A stretch of 64,000 nt of DNA, from assembly GCA_945892775.1 (NCBI GenBank), contig CAMDDP010000004.1, positions 39,097 to 103,096 of the forward strand, in the 5' to 3' direction. The DNA is from Chitinophaga pinensis (lineage in GTDB: Bacteria > Bacteroidota > Bacteroidia > Chitinophagales > UBA10324). Positions 17,751-28,150 of the stretch are shown piece after piece. Position numbers and translations under genes: made by a program. Under the pieces are notes generated by a model. The model was not told where the DNA came from and ran no database searches. It was given only the letters and a program-made list of their open reading frames with translations. Numbering within the stretch: the stretch's first letter is position 1; each line of letters opens with the position of its first letter.

Positions 17751-18773
17751 ATGGTACGGATAGATAAAATAGAATTAGGGGAATTTCCATTGCTGCTCGC
17801 TCCAATGGAGGATGTGAGTGATCCGCCTTTCAGAATGGTGTGTAAGCAAAATGGCGCTGACCTCATGTACACCGAATTTATTTCGTCGGAAGGATTAATT
17901 CGCCATGCCCAGAAGAGTGTGATGAAACTCGATATTTATGATGAGGAGCGGCCAATAGGCATTCAGTTTTTCGGAGGAGAAATCGATACCATGGTGGGGT
18001 GTGTTGAAATTATTGAAGAGGCTAAACCTGATTTGATAGATATTAATTATGGCTGTCCTGTTAAAAAAGTTGCTTGTCGCGGTGCCGGTGCTGCTATTCT
18101 TCAGGATGTTCCGAAGATGGTGCGAATGACTTCTGAAATTATTAAGCGTGCAACCTTGCCAGTTACCGTTAAAACTCGTTTGGGCTGGGATGATAGCACT
18201 AAGAATGTGGTTGAAGTGGCTGAACGATTACAGGACATTGGTATTGCAGCACTAAGTATTCATGGTCGCACTCGCGCTCAATTGTATAAAGGTTCCGCTG
18301 ACTGGACTTTGATTGAAAAAGTGAAAAACAATCAGCGCATGAAAATTCCTATCTTTTGCAATGGCGATATTGATACAGTAGAAAAAATTCGCTTTGTAAA
18401 AAATTCATTGGGATTGGATGGCGCTATGATAGGCCGTGCTGCAATTGGCTATCCCTGGTTTTTCAGAGAGGCAAAACATTTTTTGGCAACCGGAGAACAA
18501 CTTGCTCCTCCAACTGTAGTTGAACGAGTGGAAGTTTGCCGCACCCATTTAACACATAGCATGAAATGGAAGGGCGATATGCTTGGCATATTGGAAATGC
18601 GCCGCCACTACACCAATTACTTTAAAGGGTTTCCTTACATAAAGCACTTTCGCGACAAGCTTGTAGTACTTACAACTTATGAAGAAATAAATACTGTATT
18701 GAATGAAATTGTTGTGAAGTATGAAGGCACACAGCCTGAAAGGGTTTTAGCAGCAGCATATTCTGCCGAATAA
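17751..18773 (+). CDS. dusB: tRNA-dihydrouridine synthase (DusB type)
   Basis: An FMN enzyme that reduces uridine to dihydrouridine in tRNA D-loops using NADPH. The 340 residues show the Dus fold: LLLAPMEDVSDPPFR at 14-28, the catalytic loop NYGCPVKKV with Cys102 as probable proton donor, SIHGRTRAQLYKG, FCNGDI and the FMN-phosphate site GRAAIGYPW. The C-terminal helical domain binds tRNA. Divergent from the CPBP/cdsA/psd cluster and followed by a strong hairpin. Confidence 0.95.
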   Translation: MVRIDKIELGEFPLLLAPMEDVSDPPFRMVCKQNGADLMYTEFISSEGLIRHAQKSVMKLDIYDEERPIGIQFFGGEIDTMVGCVEIIEEAKPDLIDINYGCPVKKVACRGAGAAILQDVPKMVRMTSEIIKRATLPVTVKTRLGWDDSTKNVVEVAERLQDIGIAALSIHGRTRAQLYKGSADWTLIEKVKNNQRMKIPIFCNGDIDTVEKIRFVKNSLGLDGAMIGRAAIGYPWFFREAKHFLATGEQLAPPTVVERVEVCRTHLTHSMKWKGDMLGILEMRRHYTNYFKGFPYIKHFRDKLVVLTTYEEINTVLNEIVVKYEGTQPERVLAAAYSAE

Positions 18774-18784
18774 AAAATAAAAAA

Positions 18785-18815
18785 AAGGGGCAGCAATTTT
18801 CATTGCTCCCCCTTT
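18785..18815. terminator. Bidirectional terminator after dusB
   Basis: AAGGGG-AGCAAT pairs with ATTGCT-CCCCCTT, with one unpaired C and a short T-rich loop. A-runs precede it and T-rich sequence follows, so it suits both dusB and the convergent Omp28-like gene, which ends 20 bases on. Confidence 0.7.
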
Positions 18816-18834
18816 GGTGTTTTAAGAAAATATT

Positions 18835-19947
18835 TTATTGCTTAACTACTTTAACCGTTTTCACAGCATCGCCACTGTAAACATTTACCAGGTAAGTTCC
18901 TGATGCTAATTCGTTAAACTTATTATCAGTTCCGGCCCAAACAAACTGGTGTGCACCTACTGTAATTGTTTCGTTGCAAATAACATTTACCTCTCTTCCT
19001 AAAATATCTGTTACCACAATTTTAACAGGAGCAGTTTGTGCTACTGAAACATTAATGAAAGAAAATTCGCTGAATGGATTTGGTTGTGTTGAAACGGTAG
19101 TTGCTGAAATTTCACTTACATTTTCAACAGCAACTGAAGTTCCTAATTCGGTTTCAGCACCATTGATAATCGGAATATTTGTAATGTCAACAACACTGCC
19201 ATTGGCAGCATATTTATTTACGAAAGCAGCAATTTTAACATTCGATGCATTCCAGGTTGAAGGAATGGTGAATGAATATGATTTGCTGTAAGAATTACCA
19301 GCGGTAACTGAAGCCGGAATAATTCCTGCATCGCCAAAGTTGTCGGCTGACAGGCAAGCACGAACAACATCCTTTTGCATGTAATTCGGAATAGGATTTC
19401 CCATGTTATACCAAGGTGATGATTGGTCAGCATTCATGTAATTAGACTGGCTTGATGAAATATCGTTTTCGGCTAACAAACATGTTATGCGCAAATCGCC
19501 GGTTTCAGCACCAACAAAATTTGCACTAACAGTAATGTTTGCAACACGGGTAGTGGTATTATAACTTGAAATAATTCCAACATTGCACGATGCAGTTTGA
19601 TTAATGCGGGCTGCAACTGCTCCGGCCCAGTGACCACGACTCATAACAAATGCATTACCACCAGAGTAATTTACACGGTCAACTCCTGCACGGGGATATC
19701 CATTAACCTGCAATGCAGTATCAATAACTGTGGTGTAAGCAAAATCCCACTGGTCGCCGATATGCATTCCAAGAGCTACAATGCGACCCGGATTTGCAGT
19801 TTCAATTCCTTCAAGAATAGTTAATCCATCAGGGCAGTAACCGCACCAGGTACCTGTAAATTCTTCAATTACAATATTGCGCTGTGCCTGACCGAACGAG
19901 AAGGTAACGGTGAATAAAAAGAGAAGAGTAAGTTGAATTCTTTTCAT
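18835..19947 (-). CDS. Omp28-related thioredoxin-fold protein with T9SS type A domain
   Basis: A 370-residue exported protein. The signal peptide ends near residue 20 (FSFGQ). The N-terminal thioredoxin-like domain (about 23-200) has a CxxC redox motif in TGTWCGYCPDG (Cys35 and Cys38). This matches the Omp28 family, first known as a surface adhesin in Porphyromonas gingivalis. The middle is beta-rich. The last 75 residues are a T9SS type A sorting domain (STQPNPFSEFSFI, ILGREV, LASGTYLVNVYSGD, ending KVVKQ). A CxxC motif on a type IX cargo suggests redox chemistry or disulfide handling at the cell surface, which is inference. Confidence 0.85.
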   Translation of the reverse strand: MKRIQLTLLFLFTVTFSFGQAQRNIVIEEFTGTWCGYCPDGLTILEGIETANPGRIVALGMHIGDQWDFAYTTVIDTALQVNGYPRAGVDRVNYSGGNAFVMSRGHWAGAVAARINQTASCNVGIISSYNTTTRVANITVSANFVGAETGDLRITCLLAENDISSSQSNYMNADQSSPWYNMGNPIPNYMQKDVVRACLSADNFGDAGIIPASVTAGNSYSKSYSFTIPSTWNASNVKIAAFVNKYAANGSVVDITNIPIINGAETELGTSVAVENVSEISATTVSTQPNPFSEFSFINVSVAQTAPVKIVVTDILGREVNVICNETITVGAHQFVWAGTDNKFNELASGTYLVNVYSGDAVKTVKVVKQ

Positions 19948-20020
19948 AGAAATTTTAATTTTGTTTAATGCAATTTAGTTAAATTAAGAATGTTTTTAAA
20001 ATAAAAATTCGAATAAAAAT

Positions 20021-21943
20021 TTATGACATCAGTATTTGCACTTTCTCCTTCACCATTTCCCGCACTGCATCAGCAATGTTAGTGGCGCTGAAGCCACAGT
20101 ATTCGTATTGTTGAGCGGGCGAACCGTGCTCAATAAATTTATCGGGTATGCCGAGGCGACGCACGTCAGCATGGTAGTGGTGGTCGCTCATAAATTCAAG
20201 CACCGCGCTGCCGAAGCCACCCATCTTGACCCCATCTTCTACCGTAATTATTTTTTTGAATCGTGTAAAAACCGAGTGTAACAAGTCTGCATCAAGCGGT
20301 TTTACAAAGCGCATGTCGTAATGCGCTGGCTGTATTCCGTCGGTAATTAATTCGCGGCAGGCATTCATCACAAAATTTCCAGGGTGCCCAAAGGAGAGGA
20401 TACAAACCTCATCGCCATCACAAATCATTCTGCCCTTGCCAATTTCCAGTTCAGAAAATGGCTTGCGCCAATCGGGCATCACCCCTTCGCCACGAGGGTA
20501 TCGTATGCTAAATGGAAAATTGTTTTTCGCGAGTTGCGCGGTATACATCAGATTGCGCAATTCTTCTTCATTCATAGGAGCGCTCACCACAATGTTTGGC
20601 AGACATCGCAGAAAAGCGATATCAAATTCGCCTTGGTGAGTGGCGCCATCTTCGCCCACCAATCCTCCGCGGTCCAAACAAAAAACAACATGTAATTTTT
20701 GTAGCACCACATCGTGTATCAATTGGTCGTAGCCGCGCTGCATAAATGACGAATAAATATTACAAAAAGGAATGAGTCCCTGCGTGGCCAATCCGGCACT
20801 AAATGTAACTGCGTGTTGCTCAGCAATACCCACATCAAATGCGCGATGCGGCATCGCTTTCATCATAATATTTAATGAAGAACCAGAAGGCATAGCAGGG
20901 GTAATGGCGACAATCTTTTCATTCTGCTCAGCAAGTTCCACTATTGTGTTTCCAAACACATCCTGGTATTTCGGCGGCCTAATTTCAATAGAAACGTTCT
21001 TTTTTATTTCTCCTGTTGCTGCATCAAACAAGCCTGGTGCGTGCCATTTAGTTTGATCCTTCTCGGCAAGTTGGTACCCCTTTCCTTTTACGGTTACTAT
21101 GTGCAGAATTTTTGGACCAGGAATTTTTTTAAGGTCGTTGAATATTTCAGCCATGTGATTTACATCATGACCATCAATCGGGCCGAAGTATCGAATATTC
21201 AATGCTTCAAAAATATTTGAACTCTTCGATAGGATTCCTTTCAATGATGCTTCTACCTTACTAATTCGCGCCTGCGCTCGTTTGCCACCAATTTTTCCGA
21301 GTATATCCCATATTTCATTTCGGGTTCGATTATATGTTTTTGAAGTAGTGATGTCAGTGAGATATTCTTTCAGAGCGCCCACATTCGGATCAATGCTCAT
21401 GCAATTGTCATTCAGTACTATTAGTAAATTGGAATTTGATATGCCTGCATGATTCATTGCTTCAAAAGCTAATCCCGCAGTCATAGCACCATCACCAATC
21501 ACAGCAATGTGTTGCTTATCTTTTATGTTTTGATATTTCGAAGCCACGGCCATACCGAGTGCAGCAGAAATAGAAGTGGAGGAGTGGCCTACACCGAAGG
21601 TATCGTACTCACTTTCGCTTCTAGCTGGAAACCCTGCCAATCCCTTCCATTTTCTATTGGTCTGAAAATTTTTTCTTCGACCGGTTAAAATCTTATGGCC
21701 ATAAGCCTGATGGCCAACATCCCAAACGAGTTGGTCGTAAGGAGTGTTAAAAACATAATGCAATGCAACAGTTAATTCTACTACACCCAAGCTAGCTCCA
21801 AAGTGACCTCCGTAAACAGATACTGAATCAATAATGTATTGACGAAGTTCTTTACATACCTCCACCAATTTGTCTTTCGGAATTTTTCGAAGATCAGAAG
21901 GAATATCAATTTTATCGAGAAGCGGGCCGGCCTGTATTTTCAT
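20021..21943 (-). CDS. dxs: 1-deoxy-D-xylulose-5-phosphate synthase
   Basis: Thiamine-diphosphate enzyme that condenses pyruvate and glyceraldehyde-3-phosphate, the first and flux-controlling step of the MEP isoprenoid pathway. The 640 residues have the three transketolase-like domains. The ThDP/Mg site is GDGAMTAG (150-157) with Asn180 in LNDNCMS, the active-site HFGASLG is at 47-53, and the pyrimidine-contacting glutamate lies in DVGIAEQHAV (about 372-381). The C-terminal domain is complete. It appears to be transcribed alone. A TACATTTG -7 box lies on the minus strand at 21972-21979, 28 bases upstream of the ATG. Confidence 0.96.
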   Translation of the reverse strand: MKIQAGPLLDKIDIPSDLRKIPKDKLVEVCKELRQYIIDSVSVYGGHFGASLGVVELTVALHYVFNTPYDQLVWDVGHQAYGHKILTGRRKNFQTNRKWKGLAGFPARSESEYDTFGVGHSSTSISAALGMAVASKYQNIKDKQHIAVIGDGAMTAGLAFEAMNHAGISNSNLLIVLNDNCMSIDPNVGALKEYLTDITTSKTYNRTRNEIWDILGKIGGKRAQARISKVEASLKGILSKSSNIFEALNIRYFGPIDGHDVNHMAEIFNDLKKIPGPKILHIVTVKGKGYQLAEKDQTKWHAPGLFDAATGEIKKNVSIEIRPPKYQDVFGNTIVELAEQNEKIVAITPAMPSGSSLNIMMKAMPHRAFDVGIAEQHAVTFSAGLATQGLIPFCNIYSSFMQRGYDQLIHDVVLQKLHVVFCLDRGGLVGEDGATHQGEFDIAFLRCLPNIVVSAPMNEEELRNLMYTAQLAKNNFPFSIRYPRGEGVMPDWRKPFSELEIGKGRMICDGDEVCILSFGHPGNFVMNACRELITDGIQPAHYDMRFVKPLDADLLHSVFTRFKKIITVEDGVKMGGFGSAVLEFMSDHHYHADVRRLGIPDKFIEHGSPAQQYEYCGFSATNIADAVREMVKEKVQILMS

Positions 21944-21971
21944 TTAGTAAATAATAGTGCTGGTTTTTAAA

Positions 21972-21979
21972 CAAATGTA
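21972..21979 (-). promoter_or_regulatory. -7 box before dxs
   Basis: On the minus strand this reads TACATTTG, an exact TAnnTTTG match 28 bases from the dxs ATG. A TTC rather than TTG stands 19 bases further upstream. Confidence 0.35.
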
Positions 21980-22202
21980 AATGAATAATTGTTTTAGAGA
22001 ATAGAAATAACTAACCATGATTTAAGGCACCCCAGTTTTTGTTACTGTTTCAAATGAAGGATATAAATTGGCACCCTATAAAACAACTTGTTTTGAATAA
22101 GTAATTTTAATTTTTTTTCAGAATTCAGCTTTGGCGGCTATATAAATTAAATGGTGTTTCTTTGAACATTGAAATCATTATATTCTCAATACAAAATTTG
22201 AA

Positions 22203-24545
22203 ATGAGGCGGAGGTGTTTACTATTCTTTTTTTATTTACTCTTATCTGTAGAAGGTTATGCCACTCATATTATTGGGGGAGAAATCACTTATCAGTATCT
22301 TGGAAATAACAATTATAAAATTACGCTGAAAGTTTATCGCGATTGCAATACTGGTCAGGCGCCATTTGACGACCCAGCGGTACTCGGAGTTTTTAACGGA
22401 CAAGGGGCCTTACTTTCTACTATTAATCTTGGAAATCCAACTGTTCTCATTATCCCTCCGAATCTAAATAATCCGTGTATCACTATTCCACCTGATGTTT
22501 GTGTCGAACAGGCAATTTATAATTCAACACAAAATTTGCCGCCTATTTCTGGGGGGCACCAACTCGTTTATCAGCGGTGTTGCAGAAATGGATCAATTGT
22601 AAATATTAATGATCCTGGTAATGTTGGCTCCACTTATATAGCTAAAATTCCTGACGTGAGTGTGTTTGGATATAACAGTAGTCCGGTTTTTACAAATTAT
22701 CCTCCCATTGCAGTTTGTGAAGGAATGGAATTAGTGTTCGATCATTCGGCCACCGATCTAGATGGTGATGTTTTAGTTTATTCTTTTTGTACTCCATATG
22801 AAGGAGCAACTGCAAGCAATCCAATGCCTCAACCGCCAAGCGGACCTCCTTTTGGAACTATTATTTGGATTCCACCCTTCAGTATGACAAATCAAATAAG
22901 TAGCACACCACAAATGTCAATAAACGCAACGACAGGATTGCTTACTGCGAATCCAGATGCCGTTGGTCAGTATGTAGTTGGTGTTTGTGTTAAAGAATAT
23001 CGCAATGGAATTTTTTTAGGCGAAGACCGTAGGGATTTTCAATTTAATGTCACTCAGTGCAACCCCGTGGTTTTGGCAAATTTCACAACCAATATTGGAA
23101 ATTTAGATACCGTTCTTTCGTGTGGAGAGTATGCAATAAAATTTAATGATGCGAGCATCGGCGATCAAAATCTTGTTTGGAATTTTGGCGATTTAAGTAC
23201 TCTGCTTGATGTTTCAACTGGGCAACATCCTCTTTATGTATTTCCAGGAGTTGGAAATTATACGGTCACTTTAATTGTTAACCCTGGATTACCTTGTAGT
23301 GATACGACTATAAAAGTTATCAGTATTCATAATCCAATTCAAACAGATTTTTCATTCGATACCGCTTGTGTTTTTTCTCCAACCAGTTTTTATGATGAGT
23401 CCATTACCCTTGAAGGGATAATGAGTTTCTGGAGTTGGAATTTTGCTGATGGCACAGGGTCGACTATTCAAAATCTTACAACCTCATATCAACAAGATGG
23501 AATTTACGATGTCACTTTAATTTCAGGAAATAATTTTGGGTGTAGGGACACGACTAAACAATTGGTTATGGTTTATGCTTTACCAATTCCCAATGCAGGA
23601 ACCGACACGATGATTTGTGATATTGACAGTGTTCAACTTTTTGCTCAAAACGGAATCAATTATTCATGGAGTCCGAATTATAATTTAAGTAATGCAACCA
23701 TTTCTGATCCTATGGTTCAGCCCGACGTAAATACAACCTATTTTGTAACAGTAACTGATTTCCATAACTGTGTGAATATTGATTCTGTTATTATTCTGGT
23801 TGTTGATACTGTAATATCTATTGCGGGCTTCGATACTACAATTTGTGCGAATCAACCACTTCAATTATTTTCAAGCAACGCAATTTATTATCAATGGGAA
23901 CCAGCAGCTCTCACTTCCAATCCAAATGTCATTGCCCCATTTGTTTATCCTTTATTGAATACCACATTTACCGTTACTTCATACATTGGTTCTTGTTTCG
24001 ATATTGATTCAGTTACCGTGAATGTAAATCCAATCCCTATTGCTAATGCCGGACCTGGAGGAACAATTAACCAAGGAGAAAATTTTCAGTTGAACGGCTC
24101 AGGAGGGGGTAATTATTTATGGCAACCATCTGAGAATTTGAATGATCCAACTTTAGATTGGCCGGTCGTATTTCCCCTGAATACTACAACCTATACGCTA
24201 CTTGTTACAAATGAATTCGGATGCAGCGTTCAGGATACTGCGGTATTGTTTGTCACACACATTCATGAATTGTATGTTCCAAATGCCTTTAGTCCGAATG
24301 GCGATGGCACAAATGATTTCTTCATCTATTTTACAAAAGGAATCAGAAAAATAAACGAATTAAAAATTTATAATCGCTGGGGTCAAATTGTATATTCTAC
24401 TAATGGGTATGACGAAACACCATGGGAGGGAATCTCTCTAAAGGGACTTGCCTCTCCATTTGGCGTTTATGTTTATTATATAGTTGCCGAAACTTATGAT
24501 GGAGATTTGCTCACTAAAAAAGGAAACATCACATTGCTTCGGTAA
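22203..24545 (+). CDS. PKD/Ig-like surface protein with CHU_C (T9SS type B) C-terminal domain
   Basis: A 780-residue exported protein typical of gliding Bacteroidota. A signal peptide (about 1-20, ending GYATH) precedes a conserved N-terminal region (HIIGGEITYQYLG, YRDCNTGQAPFDDP) found in many such proteins. Two PKD-like domains follow (LVWNFGDLST; SWNFADGTG), then three Ig-like units with related openings (NAGTDTMICD, IAGFDTTICA, NAGPGGTINQ). The last 90 residues are the CHU_C domain: VPNAFSPNGDGTNDFF, LKIYNRWGQIVYS, PFGVYVYYIVAET. This directs export by T9SS and anchoring without classic cleavage at a type A motif. The likely role is adhesion or a surface matrix. Confidence 0.88.
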   Translation: MRRRCLLFFFYLLLSVEGYATHIIGGEITYQYLGNNNYKITLKVYRDCNTGQAPFDDPAVLGVFNGQGALLSTINLGNPTVLIIPPNLNNPCITIPPDVCVEQAIYNSTQNLPPISGGHQLVYQRCCRNGSIVNINDPGNVGSTYIAKIPDVSVFGYNSSPVFTNYPPIAVCEGMELVFDHSATDLDGDVLVYSFCTPYEGATASNPMPQPPSGPPFGTIIWIPPFSMTNQISSTPQMSINATTGLLTANPDAVGQYVVGVCVKEYRNGIFLGEDRRDFQFNVTQCNPVVLANFTTNIGNLDTVLSCGEYAIKFNDASIGDQNLVWNFGDLSTLLDVSTGQHPLYVFPGVGNYTVTLIVNPGLPCSDTTIKVISIHNPIQTDFSFDTACVFSPTSFYDESITLEGIMSFWSWNFADGTGSTIQNLTTSYQQDGIYDVTLISGNNFGCRDTTKQLVMVYALPIPNAGTDTMICDIDSVQLFAQNGINYSWSPNYNLSNATISDPMVQPDVNTTYFVTVTDFHNCVNIDSVIILVVDTVISIAGFDTTICANQPLQLFSSNAIYYQWEPAALTSNPNVIAPFVYPLLNTTFTVTSYIGSCFDIDSVTVNVNPIPIANAGPGGTINQGENFQLNGSGGGNYLWQPSENLNDPTLDWPVVFPLNTTTYTLLVTNEFGCSVQDTAVLFVTHIHELYVPNAFSPNGDGTNDFFIYFTKGIRKINELKIYNRWGQIVYSTNGYDETPWEGISLKGLASPFGVYVYYIVAETYDGDLLTKKGNITLLR

Positions 24546-24686
24546 TTATTTTACTTATTTAGGATGGATAAAATAAAATAAAAATTTGCACGATTTCATC
24601 TTGCGATTAAATTTGCAATCGCTTAAAATTCCAATATTCATATTGGCATACATAATTTTCCGAATTTTAAACTTTAAATTATATAT

Positions 24687-25802
24687 ATGAAACAGTATCG
24701 AGTGGTTAGCATGATGACCGGAACATCCATGGATGGTGTAGATTTAGCTTATTGTATTATTGAGGAAAATGGTGGTAAGTACACTTACAAAATTGAAGTG
24801 GCTGATTGTATTCCATTTCCGCAAAAATGGAAATTGCGTTTGCAAAGTTTAGTGCTTCAAAATGCAGTTACTTATTTGAAGACCGATGCGTTCTTCGGTC
24901 ATTACCTTGGAGAAGTAGCCAAAGCTTTTATTGAAGAAAAAGAATTGGGGGGAAAGGTTGATTTCATTACTTCACATGGTCAAACCGTATTCCATCAGCC
25001 AGAAAATCAAATGACTAGCCAGATTGGTGATGGAGCGGCTATTGCTGCAGAAACTGGTTTGCCAGTTATTTGTAATTTCCGAACTACTGATGTTGCACTT
25101 AACGGGCAAGGAACTCCGATTGCACCAATTGGAGATAAGTTGTTTTATGGCAATTTTAGATTTTGCCTGAACCTTGGCGGGATTTCTAATTTATCAGCAA
25201 AGTTAGATGATGGAAGAATATTGGGTTGGGATGTTTCAGGTTGCAATATGGTTCTTAATCATTTAGCTGGTGAAATGGATCTTGAAGTTGATAAGGATGG
25301 CTTAATTGCGCGAGAAGGGAAAATTCATGAAGAATTATTAAATGACTTAAATGCGCAGTGGTACTATGAAAAAGCTTATCCAAAATCATTAGGTGGCGGA
25401 TGGGTGACTAAAGTATTTATGCCAATGTTTCGCAAGTATCGTATTAGTAATGAAGATAAATTAGCTACTGCTGTTGAACATATTGCCATGCAAATAGGCA
25501 AAGACCTTAATGCAGTAATGACCGCTGAAAATATTTCAAAAGAGGCTGGACATCAGATGCTGGTTACAGGTGGTGGTGCTTTCAATAAATTTTTAATTGA
25601 AAGAATTAAAACTCATTCTCCGGTTCAATTAGCCGTGCCCGATGCTGCAACTATAAAGTTTAAAGAAGCATTAATTATTGCGTTAATGGGAGTGCTTCGT
25701 TTGCGTGGCGAAATGAATGTGTTGGCATCTGCTACTGGTGCAACCAGCGATAGTTGCGGTGGTGAAGTTTACCAAGGCACCAAGCAAATGATTTCGGTAT
25801 AA
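24687..25802 (+). CDS. anmK: Anhydro-N-acetylmuramic acid kinase
   Basis: Phosphorylates and opens 1,6-anhydro-MurNAc released from peptidoglycan, giving MurNAc-6-phosphate for wall recycling. The 371-residue length is normal. The ASKHA-fold signatures are present: MTGTSMDGVD (about 11-20), the substrate region SHGQT and FRTTDVALNGQGTP, the phosphate loop NLGGISN, and the C-terminal adenosine site VTGGGAFN. The usual DTGPGN motif reads DVSGCNM here, a variation seen in the Bacteroidota branch. No murQ or other recycling gene is adjacent. Confidence 0.93.
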   Translation: MKQYRVVSMMTGTSMDGVDLAYCIIEENGGKYTYKIEVADCIPFPQKWKLRLQSLVLQNAVTYLKTDAFFGHYLGEVAKAFIEEKELGGKVDFITSHGQTVFHQPENQMTSQIGDGAAIAAETGLPVICNFRTTDVALNGQGTPIAPIGDKLFYGNFRFCLNLGGISNLSAKLDDGRILGWDVSGCNMVLNHLAGEMDLEVDKDGLIAREGKIHEELLNDLNAQWYYEKAYPKSLGGGWVTKVFMPMFRKYRISNEDKLATAVEHIAMQIGKDLNAVMTAENISKEAGHQMLVTGGGAFNKFLIERIKTHSPVQLAVPDAATIKFKEALIIALMGVLRLRGEMNVLASATGATSDSCGGEVYQGTKQMISV

Positions 25803-25828
25803 AATGAAAAAGAAGTATTTTAATTCTC

Positions 25829-26818
25829 TTATAGCATTTTTTTAATGATGTCATCCGTTTCTATTCCTTCAGCTTCAGCCTTATAATTTCGGACAATGCG
25901 ATGGCGAAGTACTGGTGCAGCAATTGCTTTCACATCTTCAATGTCGGGCGAATATTTATTGTTAATAGCCGCATGACACTTTGCACCAAGCACTAAAAAT
26001 TGCGATGCTCGTGGCCCAGCTCCCCATTGGAGATATTGATTTGCTTCGGTTGTTCCTGCGGGCGTATTGGGGCGTGTTTTATGAACCAAGCCAACTGCAT
26101 ATTGCAACACATTTTCAGTCACGGGAATTTTACGAATCAACTGCTGATAATAAAGAATATCATGCGCGGATAATATTTTTTTCATTTCTGGTTTAACATT
26201 CGTTGTTGTGCTTTTTACCATTTGCACTTCGTCAGTAAAGTTGAGGTAGGTGAGAATGATGTTGAACATGAATCGATCGAGTTGTGCTTCCGGTAATGGA
26301 TAAGTTCCCTCTTGTTCAATTGGATTTTGTGTGGCTAAAACAAAGAAAGGTTTATCAAGTGTATGTGTGTTTGAACCATATGTTACCGATCGCTCTTGCA
26401 TAGCCTCTAATAAGGCGGCCTGTGTTTTAGGTGGCGTACGATTTATTTCATCAGCCAATATTATGTGTGAAAATATTGGCCCTCTGTTAAAATGAAATTG
26501 TCTGTTCTCATTTAGAATTTCAGAGCCGGTAATATCACTTGGCATTAAATCAGGGGTGAATTGAATGCGTTTGAAAGAAAGGTCAAGCACATCAGCAATG
26601 GTTTTTACTAATAGGGTTTTTGCTAATCCAGGTACACCAACTAATAAACTATGTCCGTCACACATAATAGAGGTAAGAACTAAGTCGACAACTTCCTCTT
26701 GCCCAACAATTACTTTGCTGATTTCATTTTTTAGTTGTTTGAAATGCGCGGCGAGTCCGTCAATAGCTTCTGCATCTGATTTATACTGCATCATGGTTTT
26801 TGTGCTGCTTGTTTCCAT
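25829..26818 (-). CDS. MoxR family AAA+ ATPase
   Basis: A 329-residue chaperone-like ATPase. Walker A is GVPGLAKT (61-68), Walker B is LADEINR, and the MoxR signature [22 protein letters not shown] follows in two blocks. Family members usually pair with a von Willebrand (VWA/DUF58) gene to mature metalloenzymes or membrane complexes. No such gene follows within this window. Instead its start overlaps the surA-like gene by 28 bases, so it is the last gene of the folding operon. Confidence 0.93.
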   Translation of the reverse strand: METSSTKTMMQYKSDAEAIDGLAAHFKQLKNEISKVIVGQEEVVDLVLTSIMCDGHSLLVGVPGLAKTLLVKTIADVLDLSFKRIQFTPDLMPSDITGSEILNENRQFHFNRGPIFSHIILADEINRTPPKTQAALLEAMQERSVTYGSNTHTLDKPFFVLATQNPIEQEGTYPLPEAQLDRFMFNIILTYLNFTDEVQMVKSTTTNVKPEMKKILSAHDILYYQQLIRKIPVTENVLQYAVGLVHKTRPNTPAGTTEANQYLQWGAGPRASQFLVLGAKCHAAINNKYSPDIEDVKAIAAPVLRHRIVRNYKAEAEGIETDDIIKKML

Positions 26819-28149
26819 CTATTCATTGTTTCACAATCAATAAATTGCGAATCAATGAATGTATAGCTACGTGCAATTTTTTCTATTATCCAAGTGTTAA
26901 AAATATCTGCTTGCCTTTGTGAGAGGGCAGCTGATTGAAATTTATTATAATCATCCTTCATATTACCTTTATGGGCAATAGATTCTGATTTAAGAAAAAC
27001 AATTCGGCACATCATTTTACCATCTTTCCCCTTAAACAATTCAGGCCTTGAATACTCGCCACTTTTTAAACTATCAATTGTAAAAACAAGACTTTTATCA
27101 TTTTCGCCTAAATCGGGAATGGAAAAAAAAGTATTTCCGCTATTATTGTTTACCAGCATTCCTCCATTGTTTTTACCCTCTTCATCTTCTGAAAATTTAT
27201 TGACCGCATCAGTAAAAGAAATTTGTGCAGCTAATAATTTCTGGTATAAAGTATCGGCACGCAACTGAGCCTTTCCTAAATCAAAAGTTGTTGTTCTAGG
27301 TGTAATAAGAATGTGCCGAACATTAATTCGCTCTCCTCTGCGCTCAATCAATTGAATAAAATGATATCCAAAACTTGATTCTATAACTTGTGAAATATCG
27401 CCGGGAACTTTTAATGAGAAAGCAGCGCCTTCAAAATTCGGATCCATTTCGCCGCGATTAAAAAACCCAAGTTCGCCACCCTTATCTATTGAGCCCGGAT
27501 CTTCAGTATATAAACTTGCAAGCGTGGCGAAATCTTCGCCTTTTAGGGCGCGTGCACGCAACTCGTTAATTTTATCAATGGCAAATTGTTTCATTTCAGG
27601 AATAACCCGTGGCTTAAAAATAATTTGACCTACCTGAACTTCCGCGTCATAAAATGGAAGGCTGTCGGATGGAATTTTATTAAAGAATGTTTTCACATCA
27701 GCAGGATTAACTTTTGCATCGGCAATAATATTTTGCTGTTCTTTGGTTGAGAGCATTTGGTCTTTAATCTCGGTTCTGAATTCGTCTTTTATTTCAACTA
27801 TTGATTTACCATAATATTCTTCTAACTTCTCTATTCCTCCAGTCATATTACTGAAGTAACGAATTCTTTTATCTAATTCATTGTCTACATCTTCATCAGC
27901 AATTTCAACACTATCTAATATGGATTGAGCAAGCATTAATTTTTGAATCATTGCCTGATCAAGCAATTCGCACTTTAAATTTTCTGGTGTATTCGCTCCA
28001 TATTCCTGAATGTATTGTTGGTATTGTGATTCGATATCTGACAGTAAAATAATTTTATCGTTCACGACTCCCACAATCTTGTCAACTACTTTTTGAGCGG
28101 AAGAAGATAGAACGATAAGGCAAAGAATACCAGTGGTAATGAATCGCAT
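26791..28149 (-). CDS. surA: SurA-like periplasmic peptidyl-prolyl isomerase
   Basis: A periplasmic chaperone that escorts unfolded outer-membrane proteins. It has 452 residues from the ATG at 28149; the frame remains open 42 bases further but that start would overlap the gene upstream and spoil the signal peptide. The signal peptide (about 1-19, ending SSSAQ) is followed by a SurA_N helical domain, then a good parvulin domain (about 165-270; [41 protein letters not shown]). A second parvulin-like domain follows (INVRHILI and NNGGMLVNN), which looks weaker. The C-terminus returns to the helical core. It sits 1 base after the upstream lipoprotein gene. Confidence 0.88.
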   Translation of the reverse strand: MRFITTGILCLIVLSSSAQKVVDKIVGVVNDKIILLSDIESQYQQYIQEYGANTPENLKCELLDQAMIQKLMLAQSILDSVEIADEDVDNELDKRIRYFSNMTGGIEKLEEYYGKSIVEIKDEFRTEIKDQMLSTKEQQNIIADAKVNPADVKTFFNKIPSDSLPFYDAEVQVGQIIFKPRVIPEMKQFAIDKINELRARALKGEDFATLASLYTEDPGSIDKGGELGFFNRGEMDPNFEGAAFSLKVPGDISQVIESSFGYHFIQLIERRGERINVRHILITPRTTTFDLGKAQLRADTLYQKLLAAQISFTDAVNKFSEDEEGKNNGGMLVNNNSGNTFFSIPDLGENDKSLVFTIDSLKSGEYSRPELFKGKDGKMMCRIVFLKSESIAHKGNMKDDYNKFQSAALSQRQADIFNTWIIEKIARSYTFIDSQFIDCETMNRWKQAAQKP

Positions 28150-28150
28150 G

